64,000 nucleotides of DNA from Rothia aerolata (GTDB lineage: Bacteria > Actinomycetota > Actinomycetes > Actinomycetales > Micrococcaceae): assembly GCF_014635585.1 (NCBI RefSeq), contig NZ_BMDC01000001.1, positions 124,001 through 188,000 on the forward strand. Direction: 5' to 3'. The notes under the pieces are model-generated. The model saw only the letters and a list, made by a program, of their open reading frames with translations, was not told where the DNA came from and did no database searches. Below are positions 45,159-52,348 of the stretch, in pieces. A program made the position numbers and the translations under genes. Position 1 is the stretch's first letter. Every line of letters begins with the position of its first letter.

Positions 45159-45578
45159 TTATTCTACCGGCTTTTCTTCCAGCCTGAGGGACACCGAGTT
45201 GATGCAGTAGCGCAAATCGGTGGGGGTATCGTAACCTTCACCCTCAAAGACGTGACCCAGGTGGGAGTCGCAGGCAGCGCAGCGCACCTCAACCCGCTTC
45301 ATACCCATGCTGAAATCTTCGAGGTAGCGCACCCGGTCTTCAGCCAGCGGCTCAAAGAAAGAGGGCCAGCCGCAGTGGGATTCAAATTTTTCGGTGGAAC
45401 GGAAAAGCTCGGTACCGCAGGCTCGACAGGAATAGACACCCTCGGTAGTGGTATCCCAGTATTCACCGGTAAAGGGGCGCTCCGTTCCCGCCTCGCGCAG
45501 CACCGCGTATTCGGTGGGGTTGAGAACTGATTTCCAGTCCTTTGCAATTTTTCCTACGCCGGGCAGTGAATCGCTCAT
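45159..45578 (-). CDS. msrB: Peptide-methionine (R)-S-oxide reductase
   Basis: MsrB, 139 residues, reducing methionine-R-sulfoxide in oxidised proteins. The catalytic Cys is C125 in RYCINSVSL. Four zinc-binding cysteines are C51 and C54 (CRAC) and C100 and C103 (CAAC). HCGWPSFFEP and HLGHVF are typical. There is no signal peptide, so it is cytosolic. The upstream spacer is filled by a copy of repeat family 2. Confidence 0.95.
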   Translation of the reverse strand: MSDSLPGVGKIAKDWKSVLNPTEYAVLREAGTERPFTGEYWDTTTEGVYSCRACGTELFRSTEKFESHCGWPSFFEPLAEDRVRYLEDFSMGMKRVEVRCAACDSHLGHVFEGEGYDTPTDLRYCINSVSLRLEEKPVE

Positions 45579-45597
45579 GATTGCCTTTCGCTAGCTT

Positions 45598-45778
45598 GAG
45601 GTTTATTCAAAAAGCAAGGTACCCAGCCCGAGAGCGCCGGTCAACCTCCCTTAAACGCACGCTTCGCGATTCCACTCACTTTTATGTGCTCGCAGGCTCG
45701 CACCCGTGTCGCTTCATCCCGATGTCAGTTGACCAGGCGCTCTCGGGCTGACTTCTTGTAACCTTTCGAATAAACCTC
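45598..45778. repeat. Family 2 palindromic element, long copy
   Basis: A 181-bp element bounded by perfect 11-bp terminal inverted repeats, GAGGTTTATTC (45598-45608) and GAATAAACCTC (45768-45778). An inner stem (AGCCCGAGAGCGCC against its complement near 45732-45750) matches that of 47759-47878 with compensating base changes. Relative to that copy it has about 55 extra bases at the loop. It fills the msrB/hydrolase divergent spacer (45579-45890), in which I see no other feature except the hydrolase ribosome site. Confidence 0.85.
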
Positions 45779-45890
45779 CTTATCTGTGTTCCTTCATAAC
45801 CATCATGGCAGCTCACATATTCCGCCCGGGGCACTCTTGCCTCTATGCTGGGTGGAAAGAGTTGAGCAGAGAGCGAAAGGAAAGAACAGG

Positions 45891-47102
45891 GTGAAGCGTG
45901 AAAAGTGGGGGCCCGGCCTCATCGGCGCAGCAGTCGGTGCCGGTGCAGCTACGGTGGGTCTGGTGGGGTCAGCCTCTGTCTCGGCCTACTTTGCCCGGAA
46001 AGTGGTGGTTCCGCCCAAGAAGCCGATAGAGAACCTCAAAGTGCTGTCGGTGGACTTCTCCAGCCCTGACATTACTGAGGGACAGGTGCCCACGGCAATC
46101 CGCCTGGACGCCACACGCGCAACCCTGGCCCCGGGCACCTACGGGTTTTACTTTGACGGCGGTGCCTCCTTTGCCCTGCTCGGCGAGGTGCTTGCCTACT
46201 CGCCGCGCGAGGAATCCGTAACCCGCGCCGTCCTGAAAGTCATCAAGGGGAACCTGGCGGAGGCAACCCGTGGGCGCCTCTCGGGTGTTGTCTCACCGAC
46301 TCCCGAGCTGGCCGGCTATGACTCCGAAGACGTTTCCCTGGAACTGCCGGTGGGCCAGGCGCCCGCCTGGCTAATCCGAGCCGACGACAAAGCAGATAGC
46401 CCCTACCGCAAAACCTGGGCCATCATGGTGCACGGAATGGGCGCCACCCGGGCAGAGACCCTGCGGGCGCTTGAAACCACCCAGGCCCTGGGCATGACCT
46501 CGCTCCATATCTCCTATAGAACCGACCGCGAGGCCCCGGCGGCCGGCGACAACCGCTACGGGCTGGGCTTTACCGAGTGGGAAGATGTTGATACCGCCAT
46601 CGAATTTGCCCTGGCTCGCGGAGCCGAGGACGTAGTGCTTTTTGGCTGGTCGATGGGCGGAGCGATTGCCCTTCAGGCCATGGACCGCGCCCGTCACCGC
46701 GCAGCTATTCGGGCCCTGGTGCTTGATGGCCCCGCCGTCGACTGGCTAGAACTCATCCAATACCACTCGGAGATTAACAAGCTGCCCCTGCGGCTGGGCG
46801 AGCTGGGTATCTCGATGATTTCTAAGGCCGCCCTGAAAGTCTTTACCGGCCTCGAGAAGCCCATTGACCTGGCCCGACTCTCCTGGAACCGCCGCCCCGA
46901 AGATATCAGCGTACCCGTGCTGATTATCCACTCGCTGGCCGATACCTTTGTGCCCGCTTCCAGCAGCAAGAAGCTGGCCAAGCAGTCTCCGCTGGTGGAT
47001 TTTGTGCCCTTCGCGCAGGCAACCCACACCCGCGAGTGGAACGTTGATCCGCAGCTGTGGACGAAGACCGTTCAGGACTGGCTGCTGGCGCTCGCCCGCT
47101 AG
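45891..47102 (+). CDS. Membrane-anchored alpha/beta hydrolase
   Basis: A 403-residue serine hydrolase. GTG 45891 is taken as start (AAAGGA 8 nt upstream). Residues about 8-40 (GPGLIGAAVGAGAATVGLVG) are a signal anchor or uncleaved signal. The hydrolase domain begins near residue 180: oxyanion region MVHGMGA, nucleophile Ser in GWSMGG, acid Asp in HSLADTFVP and His in ATHTREW. The first 150 residues are an extra beta-rich region without clear match. Probably an esterase or lipase acting at the outer face of the membrane; the substrate is unknown. Confidence 0.85.
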   Translation: MKREKWGPGLIGAAVGAGAATVGLVGSASVSAYFARKVVVPPKKPIENLKVLSVDFSSPDITEGQVPTAIRLDATRATLAPGTYGFYFDGGASFALLGEVLAYSPREESVTRAVLKVIKGNLAEATRGRLSGVVSPTPELAGYDSEDVSLELPVGQAPAWLIRADDKADSPYRKTWAIMVHGMGATRAETLRALETTQALGMTSLHISYRTDREAPAAGDNRYGLGFTEWEDVDTAIEFALARGAEDVVLFGWSMGGAIALQAMDRARHRAAIRALVLDGPAVDWLELIQYHSEINKLPLRLGELGISMISKAALKVFTGLEKPIDLARLSWNRRPEDISVPVLIIHSLADTFVPASSSKKLAKQSPLVDFVPFAQATHTREWNVDPQLWTKTVQDWLLALAR

Positions 47103-47120
47103 GCGGTAGATGAGTAGGTG

Positions 47121-47618
47121 CTAGGACGCCGCGATGTCGGCGTAGCTGCCGCCGGTCAGCTTCAGGAGGTCGGCGGGGGAGAGCTCCACATCAAGGCCCC
47201 GCTTCCCTCCGGAGACCAGCACGGTCTCAAAGAGCTGGGCAGATTCATCGAGCAGGGTGGGGTGGGCCGTCTTCTGGCCCAGGGGAGAGATACCGCCCAC
47301 CACGTAGCCGGTGCGCTTTTCAGCAACCGCCGGATCCGCCATTGAGGCGCTCTTCCAGCCCAGGGCAGCAGCTGCCGCCTTGAGGTTGAGCTTTCCCGCC
47401 ACCGGCACCACGCAGATAGCGAAATCCTTGTCGTGGTTGACCATCAGGGTTTTGAAAACCTGCTCGGGGTTCCGGCCCAGCGATGCCGCCGCCTCGGCAC
47501 CAAAGTTGGTGGCGCCGTCCTCGTGCACATACTCCAGCGCCTCAAAAGCAACCCCCGCCTCGGTCAGAGCCTTTACCGCTGCGGTTGATCCGTGTGCCTG
47601 CTTTTTCTTCTTCGCCAC
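47121..47618 (-). CDS. ybaK: YbaK/EbsC-family Cys-tRNA(Pro) deacylase
   Basis: A 165-residue YbaK-type editing protein that hydrolyses Cys-tRNA(Pro), correcting a mischarging error of prolyl-tRNA synthetase. The N-terminus AKKKKQAHGSTAAVKAL is usual for actinobacterial members, so GTG 47618 (GAGG 8 nt upstream) is preferred over the longer GTG 47657. Key features are ALEYVHEDGATNFG, the catalytic Lys region VFKTLMVNHD, the GYVVGGISPLGQ loop and the C-terminal ELSPADLLKLTGG. Divergent from zapE across a family 2 repeat. Confidence 0.92.
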   Translation of the reverse strand: MAKKKKQAHGSTAAVKALTEAGVAFEALEYVHEDGATNFGAEAAASLGRNPEQVFKTLMVNHDKDFAICVVPVAGKLNLKAAAAALGWKSASMADPAVAEKRTGYVVGGISPLGQKTAHPTLLDESAQLFETVLVSGGKRGLDVELSPADLLKLTGGSYADIAAS

Positions 47619-47758
47619 TTCTAGCGCCTCACATCTCTCGCGGTTTCCTTGTTGCACCCCAGTTTACGCCGGTGGCTCTGGGTGCAAGTCATAAATATGC
47701 CTCGAGCGCCCTGCTGAACTAGACTAAACGTGATAAACAAAACAGGTGGATACACAGT

Positions 47759-47878
47759 GGCTTATTCAACAGGTGGGACTCCCAGCCTGAGGGCGCCAGG
47801 CAACCTCCCTTAAACGCCAGCCCCGGTGCCAGTTGCCTGGGCGCCCTCAGGCTGTTCTCTGTGATCTTTGAATAAGCC
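47759..47878. repeat. Family 2 palindromic element, short copy
   Basis: A 120-bp element with perfect 11-bp terminal repeats GGCTTATTCAA (47759-47769) and TTGAATAAGCC (47868-47878). The inner stem of AGCCTGAGGGCGCC with its complement shows one bulged base. It is homologous to 45598-45778 along both flanks and arms. It occupies most of the ybaK/zapE divergent spacer (47619-47922); the rest shows no gene, and no clear zapE promoter was found. Confidence 0.87.
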
Positions 47879-47922
47879 TCACAGGGGTATCTGCCTGCGC
47901 AGTAGATACGAAAGTTGTTGCA

Positions 47923-48981
47923 TTGGTCAATATCGAGCACCTGACCGACCGTCGTCCGCAGGTATCACCCGAGGAGCTGCTTGAGGGTTTCCGCCCCTCC
48001 GAGCGCTTCGGTGAAGTTTCCTTCGATACCTACATTCCCGACCCCAACCAGCCCTCCCAGGCGCAGGCGGTAGAGGAACTGAAAAAATTTGGCGCCCGGG
48101 TGGGCTCAAACTCCGGGGGCGGTGGAGGATTTTTCTCCAAGCTCTTCGGCGGGGGCAAGCCTGCTGGCGGCGGACTGAACGGAATCTATCTTGACGGCGG
48201 TTTCGGCGTGGGTAAGACCCACCTGCTGGCCTCCCTATGGCACATGGTTGAAGGCCCCAAGGCCTTCGGCACCTTTGTGGAGTACACCAATCTGGTGGGC
48301 GCCCTGACCTTCCGCAAAACCGTGGAGGCGCTGAGCCAGTACAAGCTGGTCTGCATCGACGAGTTTGAGCTGGACGATCCCGGCGATACCGTGCTGATGT
48401 CCCGGCTCATGCGCGAGCTTTCAGACGCCGGCGTCAAAATTGCCGCAACCTCGAATACCCTGCCCGGCGCCCTGGGCGAGGGCCGGTTCGCCGCAGCTGA
48501 CTTCAAGCGCGAAATTCAGGTGCTGGCTGACCAGTTTGAGGTGATCCGGGTGGACGGCGAGGACTACCGTCACCGTGGTTTGCCCGAGGCCCCGCAGCCC
48601 GTTGCCGCCGGAAGCGAAGAGGCAACCGTGCAAGATAAGTTCCCCGCCTCAGCCACCATTGCTGTGGATAGCTTTGCCGATTTGGTGGAGCACCTATCTG
48701 TGGTGCACCCCTCGCGCTACCGGCAGCTCATTGCCGGCCTCGATGGAATCTGCTGGAAAGACGTGCAGCCCATCACCCAGCAGGCGGTTGCCCTGCGCTT
48801 TGTGGTGCTGGCAGACCGTCTCTATGACAAGGACCTACCGATTATTTCCTCGGGTGTTCCCTTTGACCGGGTCTTCACCGAAGAGATGATGGCCGGTGGC
48901 TATCAGAAAAAGTACTTCCGAGCTGTTTCCCGCCTCACCGCCCTGGCGCGAGAGGGAATGCTGGGCGAGCAAAACCAGTAA
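47923..48981 (+). CDS. zapE: AFG1-family ATPase ZapE
   Basis: A 352-residue P-loop ATPase of the ZapE/AFG1 family, linked in E. coli to Z-ring stability under low oxygen. Walker A GGFGVGKTH is at residues 92-100 and Walker B LVCIDEFELDD at about 143-153. Residues 61-84 are a glycine-rich insert (SNSGGGGGFFSKLFGGG) just before the Walker A strand. The only suitable start is TTG 47923, without a recognisable ribosome site, so translation may be leaderless or the start may need review. The tRNA cluster follows. Confidence 0.87.
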   Translation: MVNIEHLTDRRPQVSPEELLEGFRPSERFGEVSFDTYIPDPNQPSQAQAVEELKKFGARVGSNSGGGGGFFSKLFGGGKPAGGGLNGIYLDGGFGVGKTHLLASLWHMVEGPKAFGTFVEYTNLVGALTFRKTVEALSQYKLVCIDEFELDDPGDTVLMSRLMRELSDAGVKIAATSNTLPGALGEGRFAAADFKREIQVLADQFEVIRVDGEDYRHRGLPEAPQPVAAGSEEATVQDKFPASATIAVDSFADLVEHLSVVHPSRYRQLIAGLDGICWKDVQPITQQAVALRFVVLADRLYDKDLPIISSGVPFDRVFTEEMMAGGYQKKYFRAVSRLTALAREGMLGEQNQ

Positions 48982-49033
48982 GTCTGTGACTCAGCCCATA
49001 GAAATAAATTTTGAGTCTGGGCCGGGTTTTGGA

Positions 49034-49052
49034 GTGGGTCTACCCGCTTTTT
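49034..49052 (+). terminator. Weak intrinsic terminator after zapE
   Basis: GTGGG-TCTA-CCCGC followed by TTTTT. A short stem with one wobble pair. A second GC-rich hairpin (49078-49085 with 49097-49104) lies downstream. Confidence 0.5.
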
Positions 49053-49092
49053 CCCTGTAAATCCGGGGTTTTAGACCGCCCCGTGTCTCGAT

Positions 49093-49121
49093 TTGGCACG
49101 GGGCAAAAATATGTGTAAAGT
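49093..49121 (+). promoter_or_regulatory. Promoter of the tRNA cluster
   Basis: TTGGCA (49093-49098), 17 nt, TAAAGT (49116-49121), with TG directly before the -10. The first tRNA starts about 50 nt downstream. Confidence 0.65.
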
Positions 49122-49174
49122 ATTTACCTGTCAGCCCGACGGGGTGAAAAACTCCGAAGGAAACAAGCTGATAT

Positions 49175-49247
<73 letters not shown>

Positions 49248-49301
49248 CGCATGTTGTTTGAATATTCTCAAGCACACGCCCTAACCTTCACGCAAGGTCA
49301 C

Positions 49302-49372
49302 GGTGAGGTGGTCGAGTGGTTAGGCAACGGTCTGCAAAACCGTGTACGCGGGTTCGATTCCCGTCCTCACCT
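49302..49372 (+). tRNA. tRNA-Cys (GCA)
   Basis: A 71-nt cloverleaf: acceptor GGTGAGG pairs with CCTCACC, anticodon loop CTGCAAA with anticodon GCA, T arm GGGTTCGATTCCC. CCA follows in the genome. Confidence 0.97.
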
Positions 49373-49393
49373 CCATACAATTTCATATTGTAG

Positions 49394-49465
49394 GCGCGAT
49401 TAGCGCAGCGGTAGCGCGTTTCCCTGACACGGAAGAGGTCACTGGTTCGATCCCAGTATCGCGCA
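49394..49465 (+). tRNA. tRNA-Val (GAC)
   Basis: A 72-nt cloverleaf: acceptor GCGCGAT pairs with ATCGCGC, anticodon loop CTGACAC with anticodon GAC, T arm CTGGTTCGATCCCAG. Confidence 0.97.
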
Positions 49466-49489
49466 CTTACCTCTAAGAGGTAATTGCAC

Positions 49490-49562
<73 letters not shown>

Positions 49563-49570
49563 CCAATAGA

Positions 49571-49602
49571 AAGGCTCCCGGCTTTGGCCGGGAGCCTTTT
49601 TT
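49571..49602 (+). terminator. Intrinsic terminator of the tRNA operon
   Basis: A perfect 12-bp stem (49571-49582 with 49587-49598), TTTG loop, then TTTT. A strong terminator. Confidence 0.93.
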
Positions 49603-49608
49603 AACCAC

Positions 49609-49663
49609 AAAGTTGCAGTTTTGGTTCTTATTCAGCGGTTTTAAGAACCAAAACTGCAACTTT
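49609..49663. repeat. Perfect 22-bp inverted repeat between tRNA genes
   Basis: Arms 49609-49630 and 49642-49663 are perfect complements with an 11-nt spacer. The arms are AT-rich and lie after, not within, the tRNA operon terminator. They share only a short TTTGGTT core with repeat family 1. Confidence 0.9.
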
Positions 49664-49757
49664 TGGGTTATGGGGTGGCTCTGTGGAATTTGCCCTGCCC
49701 CAGACCCTCGATTTGACCTTGTGCCAGAGCGGGAGTAAAGTCTTATCCTGTGTTTGA

Positions 49758-49829
49758 GCGCGATTAGCGCAGTGGTAGCGCGCTTCGTTCACACCGAAGA
49801 GGTCACTGGTTCGAACCCAGTATCGCGCA
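49758..49829 (+). tRNA. tRNA-Val (CAC)
   Basis: A 72-nt cloverleaf: acceptor GCGCGAT with ATCGCGC, anticodon loop TTCACAC with anticodon CAC. Separated from the other four by a terminator and an inverted repeat, so it probably has its own promoter. Confidence 0.97.
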
Positions 49830-49853
49830 CGATATTAATGCTCATGCAGCGTT

Positions 49854-49881
49854 AGCCCCTACCGATTGGTGGGGGCTTTTC
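49854..49881 (+). terminator. Terminator after tRNA-Val (CAC)
   Basis: AGCCCCTACC (49854-49863), GATT loop, GGTGGGGGCT (9 of 10 paired), then TTTCTG. Confidence 0.75.
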
Positions 49882-49906
49882 TGTAGTTCATGTGAGGGTG
49901 TAAAGG

Positions 49907-50755
49907 GTGACTTCACCGCGTTTAGCAACGAGTACTGCCCACGGCCGCATGTATGCCCGTGTTGAAGGTGGGGAACTTGAGGTTCCCTCGATTACCACCG
50001 TAATTGGCCAGCAGGCCACCGACTTAGGCGGCTGGCACGGCTACATGGCGGCGAAGGCGGCCCTCGAAGACCAGCGGGCCTACCGCGCGTCGTCCTCATC
50101 GGGGCTAAAGTACGCGATTATTCGGGACGCCGCCGCGGCCAGCGAGCGCTACCGGGACGCCGCTGCCGCCCGGGGAGACCGGGTGCATAACTACGCTGAG
50201 AACGTGGCGCTGCGGGCGATGGGCCAGCCCCATCAGGTTGAAGAGATGCGGGAGCTGTTGCTTAGCCACGGTGAGCAGGCCTATGCAGACCGTTTTGATG
50301 AGTGGTGGGAGCTGTGGAAGCCTAAGCCCCTGGCTACCGAGGTGACCATCTGGAACTCTACGGTGGGCTATGCGGGCACCCTCGATTTGGTAGCTGAGAT
50401 TGCCGGGCATACCTGCGTGATCGACTATAAGACCAAGGGCACTGACCGCAACGGCCGGGTGAAGCCGCTGGATGAAAAAGTGGTGATGCAGCTGGTTGCC
50501 GGTGTGAAGGCTGAGGAGTGCCTGGTTGATCCGGTGGCGGGTGACTGGGAGCCCTGGCAGCACTCGAACGCGCCGATTCTTATGGGGATTGCTTTAGGGG
50601 AGACCCAGGTGGTTCCCCAGCAGGCTAATCCCGCGGTGCTAGAGAAGAACTGGTATAAGTTCTGTGCCCTCAAGCGGGTCTGGGACTATAACCGGGCGCT
50701 CGGCGAAGAAACGGAGGATTCGCTGATGCCCGTGGTGCCTCCGCCGGTGCAATAA
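49907..50755 (+). CDS. PD-(D/E)XK nuclease-fold protein
   Basis: A 282-residue protein, GTG start. The core GYAGTLDLVAEIAGHTCVID followed by YKTKG gives D160 and D173-Y-K175, the D...DxK triad of Cas4/RecB-like PD-(D/E)XK nucleases. Glu and Gln residues further on (DEKVVMQLVAGVKAEE) fit the helix that follows the active site. The N-terminal half is helical and Ala-rich. No cysteines form a Cas4-type Fe-S cluster. Its neighbours are tRNA genes and def, with no cas or restriction genes, so a general DNA-processing role is most likely. The family is common and uncharacterised in Micrococcaceae. Confidence 0.72.
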   Translation: MTSPRLATSTAHGRMYARVEGGELEVPSITTVIGQQATDLGGWHGYMAAKAALEDQRAYRASSSSGLKYAIIRDAAAASERYRDAAAARGDRVHNYAENVALRAMGQPHQVEEMRELLLSHGEQAYADRFDEWWELWKPKPLATEVTIWNSTVGYAGTLDLVAEIAGHTCVIDYKTKGTDRNGRVKPLDEKVVMQLVAGVKAEECLVDPVAGDWEPWQHSNAPILMGIALGETQVVPQQANPAVLEKNWYKFCALKRVWDYNRALGEETEDSLMPVVPPPVQ

Positions 50756-50806
50756 ATTCTCTAGACTAGAAGCAGAAAATAACCCGTAGAGGAAAGAAAA
50801 TTTTTT

Positions 50807-51415
50807 ATGACCATTCTGACGGTTCGTACCGTGGGGGACCCGGTGTTGCGCACGGTCTGCGATGACATCACTGTTTTTGATGCTGACCTAAAAAAACTGA
50901 TTGCCGACATGCTGGAGACCATGTACGAGGTCAACGGCGTGGGCCTAGCGGGGCCGCAGGTGGGTATTTCCAAGCGGATTTTTACCTTTGGCAACATCGA
51001 TGACCGTGAAGGTTATGTGATTAATCCCGTGCTTGAGGTGGGCGAAGAAGACCAAGAAGGCGGTGAGGGCTGCCTCTCAGTTCCCGGTCTTTCCTCCGAT
51101 ACTCCCCGTAAGAACTGGGCGCGGGTCACGGGTGTAGATGCCGATAATAAGCCCGTCAGCTTTGAGGGCGAGGGTCTTTTTGCCCGCATGCTTCAGCACG
51201 AGACCGACCACCTTTACGGCAAGATGTTCATCGACCGGGTGGTGGGCGAGGACAAGAAGCGCATCATGCGCGCTATCCGGGCCGCCAACTACGATCAGAT
51301 TTCTTCGGCAACCCGTTCCGAGCGAGCTTCGGCGGTTTCCTCTGCTTTCGGCGCGGGTGCTTCTTTTGGCGCCGTGGGTGCTCACAAGCCCGGTTCAGCC
51401 TTTGGAGGTAAATAA
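50807..51415 (+). CDS. def: Peptide deformylase
   Basis: Peptide deformylase, removing the N-formyl group from new proteins; 202 residues. The three motifs are GVGLAGPQVG, EGCLSVPG (metal-ligand Cys) and QHETDHLYG (the HExxH zinc/iron site). The last 40 residues are a Ser/Ala/Gly-rich extension not needed for catalysis. fmt begins immediately after the stop, so the formyl-cycle genes are cotranscribed. Confidence 0.96.
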   Translation: MTILTVRTVGDPVLRTVCDDITVFDADLKKLIADMLETMYEVNGVGLAGPQVGISKRIFTFGNIDDREGYVINPVLEVGEEDQEGGEGCLSVPGLSSDTPRKNWARVTGVDADNKPVSFEGEGLFARMLQHETDHLYGKMFIDRVVGEDKKRIMRAIRAANYDQISSATRSERASAVSSAFGAGASFGAVGAHKPGSAFGGK

Positions 51416-52348
51416 GTGACTCTGAAGGTTCTTTTTGCCGGTACCCCCGAGATTGCTGTTGCCCCGCTCAACGGCCTGCTAGAAGCCGGCTATGACGTGG
51501 TGGGTGTGCTGACCCGCGAAGACGCACCGGTGGGCCGCAAACGCAAGCTCACGGCGTCCCCGGTGGCAGCGCGTGCCGAAGAGCTAGGGCTACCCGTGGT
51601 TAAGGCGAATAGATGGTCGGACGACGCCGCGGCAGCTGTTTCTGCCCTCGGCGCCGATATTGCCGCTGTGGTTGCCTACGGGGCAATTTTGCCCCAGTCA
51701 GCGCTGGATCTTCTACCCCAGGGCTGGATTAACCTGCACTTTTCCTCCCTGCCGCACTGGCGCGGTGCGGCGCCGGTACAGCGGGCGCTGATGGCGGGGG
51801 AGACCGAGATTTTCTCCAATACCTTCCGCATTGAAGCTGGGCTTGACTCCGGCCCGGTGTTCTTAGAGGAATCCACCGCCGTTGAGGCAGACGATACCGC
51901 CGGTACCGTGTTGGATCGGCTGGCATCAACCGGTGGCGCTTTGCTGGCGCAGACCTTTGCCAACATTGAGGCGGGGGAGACCGGCACCGAGCAGAGCGGG
52001 GAGCCCACCCACGCTGCCAAGATGACCTTAGCTGATGGTCGCATTGATTTTTCTGACACCGTTGAGCATATTCTGGCGCAGGTTCGCGGGGTCACACCCG
52101 AGCCCGGTGCCTGGTGCGAATTCAAGGATGCCCGTTTTAAGCTGGGCATGGTTCGGGCCTCAGAGGTAGCGCCCGAGGGCACACCGGGTAGCGTTCGGCT
52201 CCTTGCCAAGAAAGTTGTGGTGACCTGCTCAAACGGCTGCCTGGAACTCACCCAGGTGCAGCCTGCCGGTAAGAAAATGATGAACGCCGCTGACTGGGCA
52301 CGCGGTGCCGGAGTAAACGCAGAGGCAGATAGGCTGGTGCTGGTATGA
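51416..52348 (+). CDS. fmt: Methionyl-tRNA formyltransferase
   Basis: Formylates initiator Met-tRNA using 10-formyl-tetrahydrofolate; 310 residues. GTG 51416 directly follows the def stop with GGAGGT upstream. The formyl-binding core shows LFAGTPEIAVAPL, INLHFSSLPHWRGAAPVQRA (catalytic His and the SLPxWRGAAP motif) and DSGPVF. The C-terminal OB-like domain follows from about residue 205. Its stop overlaps the rsmB ATG by four bases. Confidence 0.96.
   Translation: MTLKVLFAGTPEIAVAPLNGLLEAGYDVVGVLTREDAPVGRKRKLTASPVAARAEELGLPVVKANRWSDDAAAAVSALGADIAAVVAYGAILPQSALDLLPQGWINLHFSSLPHWRGAAPVQRALMAGETEIFSNTFRIEAGLDSGPVFLEESTAVEADDTAGTVLDRLASTGGALLAQTFANIEAGETGTEQSGEPTHAAKMTLADGRIDFSDTVEHILAQVRGVTPEPGAWCEFKDARFKLGMVRASEVAPEGTPGSVRLLAKKVVVTCSNGCLELTQVQPAGKKMMNAADWARGAGVNAEADRLVLV

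Noticed and set aside
45598-47878. Composite transposon made of the two family 2 elements
   Set aside because: The segment between them holds ordinary hydrolase and ybaK genes with normal composition, there is no transposase, and each element has its own terminal repeats.
49907-50755. Cas4 or other CRISPR-associated nuclease
   Set aside because: It has the PD-(D/E)XK triad but no Fe-S cysteines, and no cas genes or repeat array are present.
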